Shown piece by piece: positions 36,101 to 41,800 of a DNA stretch of 64,000 nucleotides. The translations under genes and the position numbers were made by a program. The first letter of the stretch is position 1. Every line of letters starts with the position of its first letter. Origin of the DNA: Nocardia aobensis NBRC 100429 (GTDB lineage Bacteria > Actinomycetota > Actinomycetes > Mycobacteriales > Mycobacteriaceae); assembly GCF_000308375.1 (NCBI RefSeq), contig NZ_BAFQ01000147.1, positions 1 to 64,000 on the forward strand. Reading direction: 5' to 3'. The notes under the pieces were generated by a model. That model worked only from the letters and a program-made list of their open reading frames with translations. It did no database searches and was not told where the DNA came from.

Positions 36101-38835
36101 GATTGCGCCAGCACCTGCCGCACGTCGAGCCAGAAGCGTTCGTGCCGGAAGGCGTAGGTGGGCAGGTCGATCCGCCGAGCTCCGGTCCCGGTGTACCAAC
36201 CGGTCCAGTCGACATCGGCGCCGGTGACGAACAACCCGGCGACACCGGCCGACACTGTCGCGGCATCGGTACGGTCGCGGCGTGCCAATGCCACTACCGC
36301 CGGTGCACCGGTACGGGTGTCCTCCAGGCTCTGGGTGACCATGGGGGCCAGCACCGCATCCGGCCCGACCTCGGCGAAACGGGACACCCCCAGCTCCGCC
36401 ATCGCCGCCACCGCCTCGGCGAACCGCACCGAATCCCGAACCTGATTCACCCAGTACGACGGAACCGACATCTCATCGGTCACCCTGGCACCGGTCACCG
36501 TCGATATCACAGCCACGCGCGGCCGCTCGAACACCACAGTGCTTATCGCCGAGGCGAACTCGGTGAGCATCGGCTCCATCAACGCCGAATGGAACGCGTG
36601 CGAGACGCGCAATCGCTTCGTCCGCCAACCACGCCCGGAGCACATATCGGCCACCGCCAGCACATCGGCTTCGACACCGGACAGCACCACCGAGGACGGG
36701 CCGTTCACCGCGGCGATCGACACGCCCGCACTCAGCAGCGGCAATACATCGGCCTCCGACGCACCCACCGCGACCATCGCCCCACCGGCGGGCAGCGCCT
36801 GCATCAATCGACCACGCGCAGCCACCAGAACACACGCATCCTCGAGCGACAACACACCCGCGATATGCGCGGCGGCAACCTCACCGATCGAATGACCCGC
36901 CACCACATCCGCACGGAACCCCCACGATTCGAGCAGCCGATACAACGCCACCTCGAACGCGAACAACCCCGCCTGCGCGAACACCGTCCGATCGACCAGA
37001 TCCTCGTCCACCAACGCATCGACCAGCGAAACAGACTGTCCCAGAGCCGGTTCCAGCTCGGCCACGATACGGTCGAAATGCTCCGCGAACACCGGATACA
37101 CGCGCAGCCCGGCAGCCATACCGGCCCACTGCGCACCCTGACCCGAGAACACCACACCCGTCGAACCCGGCACCACCCGACCCGACACCACACCGGACAC
37201 GGACTCGCCCGCCGCCACCGCACGCACACCCGCGAGCAGATCCTCGCGATCGCCGGCCAGCACGACGGCACGATGCTCGAACACCGCACGCGTGGACGCC
37301 AGCGACACGCCGATATCGAGCGGATCCTGTTCTTCCGCAGCCGATTCCGGATTTCCGATGTGGGCCGCAAGGCGTGTGGCCTGATCCACGAGTGCCGGAC
37401 CACTGCGCGCCGAGATCACCCACGGCAGCAACCCGCCCACGGGTGCGGTCCTCGATACCGGATCGGCCATCGTGTCGGTCGCCGGTGCTTGTTCGACGAT
37501 CACGTGCGCGTTGGTGCCGCTGATCCCGAACGAGGACACACCCGCCCGACGCGGCCGATCCACCTCCGGCCACGGCACCGGCTCGGTCAGCAACCCGATA
37601 TTGCCTTGCGCCCAATCGACTTTCGTACTCGGACGGTCGACATGCAGAGTCTTCGGCAGCACGCCGTGGCGCATCGCCATGACCATCTTGATCACACCAC
37701 CCACACCCGCAGCGGCTTGTGCGTGACCGATATTCGACTTGAGCGACCCCAACCAGAGCGGACTACCGGCGTCCCGGCCCTGACCGTAGGTGGCGAGCAG
37801 CGCCTGGGCCTCGATCGGATCACCCAGCGTCGTTCCGGTGCCGTGTGCTTCGACCGCATCCACATCCGTCGGGGAGAGCCCCGCATTGGCCAGGGCCTGC
37901 CGGATCACCCGCCGCTGCGACGGACCGTTCGGCGCCGTCAAACCATTGGACGCACCATCCTGATTCACCGCCGAACCGGCGATGACCGCGAGAATTCGAT
38001 GGCCGTTGCGCTGCGCATCGGAAAGGCGTTCCAGGACGAGCACTCCGACGCCCTCGGACCAGCCCACACCGTCGGCCGCGTCCGCGAACGACTTGCATCG
38101 GCCGTCCGGAGCCAAGCCGCGCTGGCGGCTGAATTCCACGAAGGTCTCCGGTGTCGCCATCAGCGTCACACCGCCGGCCAGCGCCAGATCGCATTCCCCG
38201 GACCGCAGCGATCCCGCGGCCAGATGCATCGCGACCAGCGACGACGAACACGCCGTATCGACCGTGACCGAGGGGCCCTCGAAGCCGAACACGTACGACA
38301 CCCGGCCCGACGCAATGGATCCCGCATTCGCGTTGGCCGGATAGTCGTGATACATCATGCCGGTGAAGACGCCGGTCGCGCTGCCGCGCAGCGACCCCGT
38401 GTCCACACCGGAGCGCTCCAGAGCTTCCCACGACGTCTCCAACAGCAAGAACTGCTGCGGATCCATCATCGCGGCCTCGTTGGGGCTGATGCCGAAGAAC
38501 GCGGGATCGAATTCACCGGCCGAATGCAGGAAACCACCCTCGCGGGTGTAGGTGCTGCCCGGCGTTTCCCCGGTCCGATCGTAGAGTCGCTCGACGTCCC
38601 ACCCGCGATTCACCGGGAACTGCGAGGTGGCGTCGCCACCCTCGGCTACCAGCCGCCACAGATCCTCCGGCGAATCCACCCCGCCCGGATACCGGCACGC
38701 CATTCCGACGATCGCGATCGGCTCCCGGAGGGCCGCGTCGAGTTTGCGATTGCGCGCCCGCAATCGCTCCGTTTCCTTGAGCGAGACCCGCAGCGCCTGC
38801 GCCAGCTTCTGCGTCTTGTCATCGGGGTTCGTCAT
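17347..38835 (-). CDS. type I modular PKS, gene D: four KS-AT-DH-KR-ACP modules plus terminal thioesterase
   Basis: 7162-residue giant polyketide synthase, last in the assembly line. A coiled-coil N-terminal docking segment (residues 1-36, KTQKLAQALRVSLKETERL) is followed by four complete modules beginning near residues 37, 1775, 3513 and 5205. A thioesterase fills about 6908-7162. All KS have TACSSS, all AT have GHSIGE and HAFH (malonyl-CoA), and no ER or methyltransferase is seen. Each module should add C2 and leave a double bond. The ATG is 2 bp after the stop of gene C with AGAGGA upstream, so translation is coupled. Modules 1, 2 and 4 share an unusual KR motif, and D1/D2 and D2/D4 share long nearly identical DNA blocks. 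Confidence 0.97.
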   Translation of the reverse strand: MTNPDDKTQKLAQALRVSLKETERLRARNRKLDAALREPIAIVGMACRYPGGVDSPEDLWRLVAEGGDATSQFPVNRGWDVERLYDRTGETPGSTYTREGGFLHSAGEFDPAFFGISPNEAAMMDPQQFLLLETSWEALERSGVDTGSLRGSATGVFTGMMYHDYPANANAGSIASGRVSYVFGFEGPSVTVDTACSSSLVAMHLAAGSLRSGECDLALAGGVTLMATPETFVEFSRQRGLAPDGRCKSFADAADGVGWSEGVGVLVLERLSDAQRNGHRILAVIAGSAVNQDGASNGLTAPNGPSQRRVIRQALANAGLSPTDVDAVEAHGTGTTLGDPIEAQALLATYGQGRDAGSPLWLGSLKSNIGHAQAAAGVGGVIKMVMAMRHGVLPKTLHVDRPSTKVDWAQGNIGLLTEPVPWPEVDRPRRAGVSSFGISGTNAHVIVEQAPATDTMADPVSRTAPVGGLLPWVISARSGPALVDQATRLAAHIGNPESAAEEQDPLDIGVSLASTRAVFEHRAVVLAGDREDLLAGVRAVAAGESVSGVVSGRVVPGSTGVVFSGQGAQWAGMAAGLRVYPVFAEHFDRIVAELEPALGQSVSLVDALVDEDLVDRTVFAQAGLFAFEVALYRLLESWGFRADVVAGHSIGEVAAAHIAGVLSLEDACVLVAARGRLMQALPAGGAMVAVGASEADVLPLLSAGVSIAAVNGPSSVVLSGVEADVLAVADMCSGRGWRTKRLRVSHAFHSALMEPMLTEFASAISTVVFERPRVAVISTVTGARVTDEMSVPSYWVNQVRDSVRFAEAVAAMAELGVSRFAEVGPDAVLAPMVTQSLEDTRTGAPAVVALARRDRTDAATVSAGVAGLFVTGADVDWTGWYTGTGARRIDLPTYAFRHERFWLDVRQVLAQSWLGAELGGVTAVGLDAVSHPLLGAAVPHPESGGVSFTGRWTVDSVEWLADHSVFGVVLLPGTGFVELAGHVGGLLGCDVLEELVLHTPLTLPAQGGVSVQVVVAAADDTGRRRLSIHSRATTDEPWVIHAEGTLATGGVVPDFDLRSWPPSGAQPLDIDDVYDELLDLGYGYGPAFRGLRAAWQRGNELFAEVALPDSAEAESFGIHPALFDAALHVRIVHGLRSEGGTSPALPFTWNNVALHAAGAAVVRVRIVVDGEKFGVRIADAQGEPVLSVAALVSRPVTARHLDANRVSQDLFGVEWIAVPSVPVALDPNRVAVLGAGRDSGEIRGYRDLEALIADLDAVTEPVVPQIVVVECPRGEGAPPTAARQVVTGVLDTVQRWLSDPRFTASRLVVVTRNAVAVNDSETLNLAQAPVWGLVRAAQAEHPDRFHLLDLDDPDGSHETRAPMAVASLSAAVTGEPEVAVRGAVVSVPRLTRHPAGDAVRLQPGTVLVTGGTGGLGALLARHLVVNHGVTHLVLASRRGLAAPGAERLRDELVALGAGVRVVACDVSDRDALSELVDGISGEFPLVGVVHAAGVADNGVVESITAERVDSVFAPKVDAAWHLHELTRGRSLSLFVLVSSAGGLVLAAGQANYAAANVFLDALAVHRRAAGLPATAIDYGLWERSSGLGTALSEADFDWMRRQGFPALTEAEGLGLFDAALATDTAQLVALRVDPAVLRQRGESVPALLRGIAPVTARRRANTSAADRTFLDTLAGLSDVDRHVAVVDVVRSVAAGVLGHVSVDGVEPLRAFSELGFDSLGAVEFRNRLSVATGLKLPATLIFDYPNAEVVAEFIGSELSGGPVDDEEVIGRVRVDDDPVAIVAMSCRYPGGVGSPEDLWRLVAEGIDTTGELPTDRGWDIEGIYDPEPGKAGKTYTRRGGFLYSAADFDADFFGISPNEAMVMDPQQRLLLETSWEALERAGIDPAVLRGSSTGVFTGVMYHDYAQGTQGANSAGGSLVSGRVAYTLGLEGPAVSVDTACSSSLVALHLAAGSLRSGECDLALAGGVAVMASPDMFLEFSRQRGLSPDGRCRAFADAADGVGWSEGVGVLVLERLSDARRNGHQVLAVIAGSAVNQDGASNGFTAPNGPSQQRVIRRALADAGLSAGEVDAIEGHGTGTTLGDPIEAQALLATYGRDRAADRPLWLGSLKSNIGHAQAAAGVGGVIKMVMAMRHGVLPKTLHVDRPSTKVDWAQGSIELLTEPVPWPEADRPRRAGVSSFGISGTNAHLILEQAQSMAAPAEPARIAPAGGVLPWVISARSAAALAGQADRLASHIGEEHDPIDIGSSLASTRSVLEHRAVVLGGDRAELLAGTTGLATGEHLPSVVSGRVVPGSTGVVFSGQGAQWAGMAAGLRVYPVFAEHFDRIVAELDPVLGQSVSLVDALVDEDLVDRTVFAQAGLFAFEVALYRLLESWGFRADVVAGHSIGEVAAAHIAGVVSLEDACVLVAARGRLMQALPAGGAMVAVGASETDVLTLLNSGAVPTGDVSIAAVNGPVAVVLSGAEDQVSALADACAERGWRTHRLRVSHAFHSASMEPMLAEFASAIDGVNFGRPEVALVSTVTGARVTDEMSAPSYWVRQVRDTVRFADAVTAMAELGVSRFAEVGPDAVLAPMITQIVEHHATPASTTSVPVVVAVARRNRADARTVAAGAAGLFVAGARVDWAGWYAGTGARRIDLPTYAFQRRRYWLGPNAGTGGDLRAMGLASTGHPLLSAVVSQPESDTATFTGRLSVQTHPWLADHRVRDTVLFPGTGFVEFALHAGERAGTPMLDELVLHAPLILPDTGGVAVRVVLGEPDAAGRRAVRIFSCPDRDVEATPAWTMHAEGVLTPDEAEDFEPLSWPPAGATAVDVDGVYDELSQLGYGYGPQFRGLRAAWQRGQELFAEIALPDTGHADGFGIHPALFDAALHAGIVHGFRSGDLGDSPALPFMWNRVALHATGAAALRVRISPDDDGFGVRITDRHGQPVLSVGALVSRPVPAERLTAHPGSDSLFGVEWIATAPASATVEPNRIAVVGSGHGSDDQPHYRDLAALITDLDAADDTVAPDVVVLECPDDESAPPVAARQITAGILETVQLWLRTSLFEHSRLVVVTRHAVSVDGPEPVNLAQAPVWGLVRAAQAEHPGRFQLLDLDRDQDLVAALTTTAPDAAEPEIAVRGAAALVPRLRRHATGAAVASIAAGTVLVTGGTGGLGALMARHLVVKHGVTQLALVSRSGPGAPGAEQLRDELVELGAQVRIASCDVSDREALAALIDDIPDEHPLIGVVHAAGAADNGLIESITADRFGPVFAPKVDAAWHLHELTCDRPLSLFVVVSSAGGSVLAAGQANYAAANVFLDALAAHRHAAGLPATAIDYGLWATSTGLGSMLSEGDVERIRRQGLPPLSETEGLELFDLAIASESAQLVALRVDPAALRDRGDALPALLRGIVPAPVRRRTRNQSPEPAFAATLAGLSDVDRHVAVVDMVRSVAAGVLGHVSVDGVEPLRAFSELGFDSLGAVEFRNRLSVATGLKLPATLIFDYPNAEVVAEFIGSELAGTSVVEEGPVGRVRVDDDPVAIVAMSCRYPGGVGSPEDLWRLVAEGIDTNGELPVDRGWDVDGIYDPEPGKPGKTYARTGGFLYSAADFDADFFGISPNEAMVMDPQQRLLLETSWEALERAGIDPAVLRGSSTGVFTGVMYHDYAQGTGKAGSAGGSLVSGRIAYTLGLEGPAVSVDTACSSSLVAMHLAAQSLRSGECDLALAGGVAVMATPDMFLEFGRQRGLSPDGRCKSFADAADGVGWAEGAGMLVLERLSDARRHGHEVVAVLAGSAVNQDGASNGLTAPNGPSQRRVIRQALANAGLSPAEVDAVEGHGTGTTLGDPIEAQALLATYGQDRDPTSPLWLGSLKSNIGHAQAAAGVAGVIKMVMAMRHGVLPKTLHVDRPSSKVDWTQGNIRLLTESVEWPEVNRPRRAGISSFGLSGTNAHLIVEQAPAAAASVPETRIAPAGGVLPWVISARDGAALAEQARRLTARIGDRHPVDVGYSLATSRVVFDHRAVVLAAEGDDLRTGIQALGRGEPLPGVVSGRVVPGSTGVVFSGQGAQWAGMAAGLRAYPVFAEHFDRIVAELEPALGQSVSLVDALVDDELVDRTVFAQAGLFAFEVALYRLLESWGFRADVVAGHSIGEVAAAHVAGVLSLADACVLVAARGRLMQALPAGGAMVAVGASEAEVPALLDSAGDVSIAAVNGPSSVVLSGAEADVLAAADRCAGKSWRTHRLRVSHAFHSALMEPMLDEFASAIDALAFERPTVALVSTVTGARVTDEMSVPSYWVNQVRDTVRFAAAVTAMAESGVSRFAELGPDAVLAPMVTQTLDATSPVVAASSRRHQADPSTLTAAVATLFVTGADVNWGALYSGTGARRIDLPTYAFQRRRYWLSDESTASGSARAMGLVATEHPLVSAVVSQPDSDGADLTGRLSLRTHPWLADHAVMDTVLFPGTGLVELALYAGEQVGCAHLEQLVLRAPLALSETSGTAVRVVVGARDEAGRRAVRIFSRREDDADALPSWMVHAEGTLASENASAAVELRQWPPAGAVAVDIDDVYDALGAQGYHYGPAFQALRSVWRATGDVLYAEVALPETAGSDAQRFGIHPALLDAALHALRFADARPDGPALPFEWSGVTVYAAGADALRVRLTRVGERGVALDLADTAGAPVATVRHLASRPVDAAQLTTGASVGNALFRIDWTPIEVDTAEIVTATWPELGDEVPPVVVLDCPAGNDPATIHAATHHVLEVVQSWTTSRRFTESVLVVRTAGAVSVAGEDITNRAGAAVGGLVRSAQAEHPGRIVLVDSDADLDDLLGGILAAAEPQLAVRDGRVHAARLVRAAPAAAEAVAFDPDETVLVTGAGGLLAGLFARHLVATRGVRHLLMLSRRGESASGAATLRAELGDLGADVEFAACDVADRDALAAVLAGIPAEHPLTGVFHLAGVLDDGAVASLTPARMDTVLSPKVDAAFHLHELTADLPLRAFVLFSSVAGAFGNPGQGNYAAANAYLDALATHRVATGRCGTSLVWGLWDGGMAGQLGDVDRHRMSRSGLLPLSADQGLALFDAATGIVVPVLARLDTESIRHAGNTTPALLSGLVPARRSAASGAFTALRARVASTPDSERFGVLVEIVRGQIAATLGHEHPNSIAADRAFNELGFDSITAIEFRNALKAVTGLPLPATLVFDYPTPEALARHLAEEFTGTARDSVVTATRPVDDDPIAVVGMACRYPGGITSPEELWDLVRAGADAITTLPADRGWDIAGIYDPEPGRAGKSYTREGGFLHGAADFDPEFFGIGPNEATMMDPQQRQLLETTWEALERAGLDPTVLRGSSTGVFAGVMYHDYAQGSGNSATGSLVSGRIAYTLGLEGPAVSVDTACSSSLVAMHLAAQSLRSGECDLALAGGVTVMATPETFVEFSRQRGLSPDGRCKSFADAADGVGWSEGAGMLVLERLSDARRHGHEVLAVLAGSAVNQDGASNGLTAPNGPSQRRVIRQALANAGLSPTDVDAVEAHGTGTTLGDPIEAQALLATYGQDRAADRPLWLGSLKSNIGHAQAAAGVGGVIKMVMAMRHGELPRTLHVDAPSTKVDWSEGQVRLLTEPVPWPEVDRPRRAGVSSFGISGTNAHVIVEQAPATETAPAVSTVPAVLPWTLSARNGDALTGQAARLASHVDAHDPEAVDVGFSLASMRAVFEHRAVVLAGDRDGLLAGVRAVAASETVSGVVSGRVVPGSTGVVFSGQGAQWAGMAAGLRVYPVFAEHFDRIVAELDPVLGQSVSLVDALVDEDLVDRTVFAQAGLFAFEVALYRLLESWGFRADVVAGHSIGEVAAAHIAGVVSLEDACVLVAARGRLMQALPAGGAMIAVGASEADVPAVLTGDVSIAAVNGPSSVVLSGVEADVLAAAERCTENGWRTHRLRVSHAFHSASMEPMLDEFASAISTVTFRRPDMPLVSTATGARVTDEMSDPSYWVRQVRDAVRFADAVRTMAELGATRFAEVGPDAVLTTMVARTVDAATTIALATRHHADPETLLTGLARLYVAGAPVDWAGYYAGSGGTRTDLPTYHFQHRRFWATGRLHAGEPSALGLRSTEHPMLGALVAQPEGGGVRLTGRLSTATHPWLADHDVLGVVLLPGTGFVELAVHAGDQVGCPELADLTLLAPLTFSGPGGVQIQVVVGDGDETGHRRIDIYSRRDEDDPAVPWTHHAQGQMSPSEETDEPADWADFVQWPPVGATEVTVDGAYDELADHGYHYGPAFRGLTAVWRRGDDLFAEVALPEQTTAQGYGMHPALLDAALHALTVGLPRGTDEEAERQTLVPFTWSSVRLYADGARRVRVRLTEPNEGAVTVALADSGGAPLLSVRSLALRPLSPELLAASSRSHDALYELAWRPGPQPRPAENSWAEWGAPEPASVLVYRPPVGEVAVPARLRTALYDTLGVVQEFLNDERCATSTLVVVTDSTGDPAAAAVWGLVRAAQAENPGRIVLVEADEATTTHDLVAAAATGEPELAVDAAGIRVPRLVRVAAPGTTPPTVWDSERTVLITGGTGGIGRHLARHLVHAHGVRHLVLAGRRGPAAAADLVAELGALGARVRVAACDVTDRDAVRQLLDSISAEHPLGAIVHAAGVADNGLVDTLTPDRIDHCLTAKADAAWYLHELTRDAGLSAFVTISSVAGSILPAGQGGYAAANLFLDALATYRHAEGLPATSLAYGMWDIDTGLSQWLGEADRQRMRRQGFSPLPAGTALELFDAALSSGRPVQVPVAIDHAVLRARDTVPALLRDLAAKPGRRQRVTTPDATALRNHLAQLPEPDREQWLLTHILEHAARLLGHDSTDALDPERDFLESGFDSLAAMELRGALNASTGLALSTAAIFDHKTPAALARHLREELGTPPRAADSPAGVDDSLYGMFRGAVTSGQAGKGFALLRAVAELRDHFTADEQPERLPTPARLAAGSTLPRIICLNPPLATGGAHQYARIASQLRTGRDVLALPLIGFGAGEPLPATPVAALAAVARGVVAAAQGEPFVLLGHSSGGLLAYLVTEYLEAAGGPAPAGVVMLDTYPAHEGGEWLLREMAEHMVANEATFGRFDQARLTGMGRYVQVLHELVPGSVDTPTLFVQCARSFLDGSSERANWQTRPWDATHTVVPVAADHFTILEDGAAEVAEAIENWLAR
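18190..23226 (-). other. PKS module D4 (KS-AT-DH-KR-ACP)
   Basis: Approximate domain positions (minus strand): KS 23220-21980, AT 21660-20680 (HAFH, malonyl), DH 20600-19770 with canonical HDVLGVVLLP, KR 19730-18640, ACP about 18400-18190 (Ser in SGFDSLAA near 18325). The KR has an intact GGTGGIG cofactor motif and Ser-Tyr-Asn triad, but VADNG replaces the LDD motif. Predicted to set the C2=C3 double bond next to the carboxyl. Confidence 0.9.
21295..21618 (-). repeat. AT-domain block identical to 31573-31896
   Basis: About 324 bp of the AT domain of module D4 reads the same, base for base by eye, as 31573-31896 in module D2 (offset 10,278). The flanks diverge immediately on both sides. The block covers the GHSIGE active-site region. 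Modules D1 (about 36776-37100) and D3 (about 26362-26680) carry close but not identical versions. Confidence 0.85.
23280..28295 (-). other. PKS module D3 (KS-AT-DH-KR-ACP)
   Basis: Approximate positions: KS 28295-27050, AT 26740-25730 (malonyl), DH 25650-24840 with HAVMDTVLFP (Gly of HxxxGxxxxP is Asp), KR 24790-23700, ACP about 23480-23290 (Ser in LGFDSITA near 23390). The KR keeps LDD and the Ser-Tyr-Asn triad, but its cofactor loop reads TGAGGLLAG, so the third Gly of GxxGxxG is Ala. Predicted C4=C5 double bond if that KR works. Confidence 0.88.
28345..28605 (-). repeat. ACP block nearly identical to 33562-33822
   Basis: About 260 bp spanning the ACP of module D2 matches 33562-33822 of module D1 with one difference that I see (catatcc versus cacatcc). 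The preceding linker/KS start (28213-28313 versus 33430-33530) is also identical. Codons in the block end in T or G far more than in the neighbouring DNA. Confidence 0.85.
28350..33515 (-). other. PKS module D2 (KS-AT-DH-KR-ACP)
   Basis: Approximate positions: KS 33510-32265, AT 31950-30890 (malonyl), DH 30810-30010 with HRVRDTVLFP (Asp in place of Gly), KR 29990-28830, ACP about 28590-28360 (Ser in LGFDSLGA near 28465). The KR has GGTGGLG and the Ser-Tyr-Asn triad, with AADNG in place of LDD. Predicted C6=C7 double bond. Confidence 0.9.
31573..31896 (-). repeat. AT-domain block identical to 21295-21618
   Basis: Partner copy in module D2 of the 324-bp block in D4. It encodes the part of the malonyl AT around GHSIGEVAAAHIAG. 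Outside the block the two AT domains differ at many positions, which points to gene conversion rather than uniform selection. Confidence 0.85.
33562..33822 (-). repeat. ACP block nearly identical to 28345-28605
   Basis: Partner copy in module D1, covering the carrier domain with LGFDSLGAVEF and the upstream helix. The D1 and D2 KR domains before it differ substantially, so the identity is local. Confidence 0.85.
33580..38725 (-). other. PKS module D1 (KS-AT-DH-KR-ACP)
   Basis: Approximate positions: KS 38725-37485 (Cys codon at 38248-38250), AT 37170-36160 (malonyl), DH 36045-35235 with canonical HSVFGVVLLP, KR 35215-34050, ACP about 33810-33580 (Ser in LGFDSLGA, codon 33682-33684). The KR carries VADNG in place of LDD and a DNA block nearly identical to module C1. 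Predicted C8=C9 double bond. Confidence 0.9.
34110..34383 (-). repeat. KR block shared with module C1 (44684-44957)
   Basis: Nearly identical DNA (a few differences) between D1 and C1 KR domains. The stretch 34232-34377 is identical to 44806-44951 (146 bp). It encodes the part of the KR from VADNG to the catalytic Ser-Tyr region. Codons here are T/G-ending compared with C-ending codons in the flanks. Confidence 0.85.
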
Positions 38836-38837
38836 TC

Positions 38838-41800
38838 TCAGTCCTCTGATGAGCCGTTGTAGGCCAGGTCGATCAGGTCGTCGATGTCCAATTCGTCGAT
38901 GGACTCGTCCCCGACGCCTCGATCGGTGTCGTCTGTTTCAGCACGCGGTGTGTCACCGTCGCGCGCGAGCTCCAGGAGCGCCTCCAGCAGCCCCGCCGCC
39001 CGGAGCCGGGAGAGCGGGATGGTTCGAAGCGCCTGCCGAATCTCGTTCTCCGGCAACGTGTCCGGTTCATTCGGGTCGTTCTCGGTGAGCATCTCCACGA
39101 GATGGCCCGCGAGTGCCTGTGGCGTCGGATAGTCGAAAACGAGGGTCGCGGGCAGCGGCAGACCCGTGACGGTTTTCAGGACGTTGCGGAACTCCACGGC
39201 GGTGACCGAGTCGAATCCCAGCTCGTTGAACGCCTTGTCCACATCCACGGCATTCGCGTGGGCGTGGCCCAGAATCGCCGCCACCTGCCCGCGCACGATC
39301 TCCACCAGCACGGCGGGACGTTCGTGGTCCGGGGTGTCGGCCACGCGGGCACGCAGTGCCGCGGCCGTACCCGACGCCGTGGTGCGTCGCTGCGGGACCA
39401 GGTCGGCGAACAGCGGTGCGACAGTTCCCGCACCGCGCAACGCATCCAGATCCAACCGAGCCAGGACCAGCGCCGCGGCATCGATGCGCGCGGCGGCATC
39501 GAACAGGGCGAGGCCGTGTCCGGCCGCCAGCGGCAGCACACCGGAGCGAGCTATCCGTTGCCGCGCGGCGGCATCGAGTTCGGCGGCCATACCGCCCTCG
39601 GCCTCCCACAGACCCCAGGCGAGGGATTGCCCGCACCGGCCGGATGCCCGCCGCTGCGCGGCCAGCGCGTCCAGGCAGGCGTTGGCCGCGGCGTAGTTCC
39701 CCTGCCCGGCATTGCCGAATGGTCCTGCCACCGAACCGAACAGGACGAACGCCTTCAGCGGGAGGTCGCGGGTCAGGTCGTGCAACTGCAGGGCGGCGTC
39801 GACCTTGGGGCGCAGCACCGCGTCCAACCGGTCGGGGGTGAGCGAACCGATCGCACCGTCGTCGAGCACACCGGCCAGATGGAAGACGCCGGTCACCGGA
39901 TGATCGGCCGGAACCGTGGACAATGCCGCGGCCAGTGCCTCGCGGTCGGCGGCGTCGCAGGCGGCGAAGTCGACTCGGGCCCCGAGGTGTTCCAGCTCGG
40001 CACGCAATGTCGTTGCGCCGGGCGCGGATTCACCTCGGCGGCTCAGCAGCAGCAGCCGGCGCACACCGCGCGCGGTGACCAGGTGCCGGGCGAACAGGCC
40101 GCCGAGGTACCCGCTCGCACCCGTGACCAGAACGGTGTCGTCGGCGGTGAAGGAGTCGTCCGGGACAGTCGCCGCCGCGGGTGTGACTCGGGTCAGGCGG
40201 CCGGCGTAGGCCTGTCCGGCGCGGACGGCGATCTGTGGTTCGCCTGCGGCCACGACCCCGCCCGGCACGCCGGAGTCGGTATCGAGCAGGACGATCCGGC
40301 CCCGATGTTCGGTCTGCGCGGAACGCACCAGACCGCCGACCGCGGCGCCCGCGAGGTTCGTGATCGCCTCGCCCGCAACCGATATCACGCCGCCGGTGCG
40401 GACCACCAGCACCGAATCGGCGAAGCGGGAGTCGGTCGTCCACGCCTGGAGGACGTGCAGCGCCTCATGCGTCGCCGCACGAACGGCGGTGGGATCGTCA
40501 CCGGTCGGGCAGTCCCACACGACGAGGCCGGGGACGTCGTCGCCCAGCTCTGCCCATCGGGCCGTGGTCACCTCGGCATCGGGAAGCGCCACCGGTGTCC
40601 ACCCGACCTCGAACAACGCATTCCGACCGGTGGCTCCCCCGGCGGTGAGCTGGGCCGGATCGATCGGCCGAGACGCGAGGTGCCGGACCGACGCCACGGG
40701 CATACCCGTCGAATCGGCGAGGTCCAGCGCGACGCCGTGGTCACCCTCCGGAGTGAGCCGGACCCGCAGCGAATCGCCCCCGCCCGCGTACACGGTGACG
40801 CCCGACCATTCGAACGGCAGGGCGATCTCCGTCGTGGGCATATCCGATGCCGAACGCACGGCGTGCAGCGCCGCATCGAGCAGTGCGGGATGCAACCCGA
40901 ATCCGGCCGCGTCGGCGCGCACGGATTCCGGCACCGCCACCTCGGCGTAGATTTCGCCGTCCTCCCCGCGCCAGACCGCGGTCAATGCCTGGAATACCGG
41001 CCCGTATCGGTAGCCCAGGGCATCGAGTGCGTCGTACACACCGTCGATGTCGACGGCGGTGGTGCCCACCGGGGGCCAGGAGATCAGGTCGAAATCGGGT
41101 GCCGTGCCGGCTTGTGCGACAACACCTTCGGCGTGCAGCGTCCAGGAGGGTACGGAATCGACCTCCCCGTCGGCGCAGGAGAAGATCCGCACGGCGCGGT
41201 GTCCGGTCTCGTCCGGTTCACCGACCGCCACGCGGATCGCGACGCCACCGGTCTCGGGTAGCGCCAGGGGCGCTCGGAGCACCAGCTCGTCGAGAGCCGG
41301 GCAGCCGACCTGCTCGCCGGCGTGCCGCGCGAGTTCGACGAATCCGGTGCCGGGAAACAGCACCGTATCCAGCACTCGGTGATCGGCCAGCCACGGCTGG
41401 GTCCGCACCGAGAGACGACCGCTGAGGATCACGGCGCCGGAGTCGGGCTGCGACACCATCGCCGACAGCATGGGATGTCCGGTGTCGACGAATCCCAGTG
41501 CCCGAGCACCACCGTCGGCGGCAGTGGACCCGGCGTTCACCCAGTACCGCTGATGCTGAAAAGCATAGGTGGGCAGCTCGATTCGCCGGCTTCCGGTGCC
41601 GGCGTAGAGCCCGGCCCAGTTCACCTCGGAGCCGGTGACGAACAGCCCGGCCACACCGGCGATCACGCTCGTGGCATCGGCCCGGCCCCGATGCGCCAAC
41701 GCCACCACGGCCGGGGCGTGGGGTTCTGCTCGTGCGTCCAGAGTCTGATCGACCATCGGATACAGCACGGCGTCCGGCCCGATTTCGGCGAAGCGGGACA

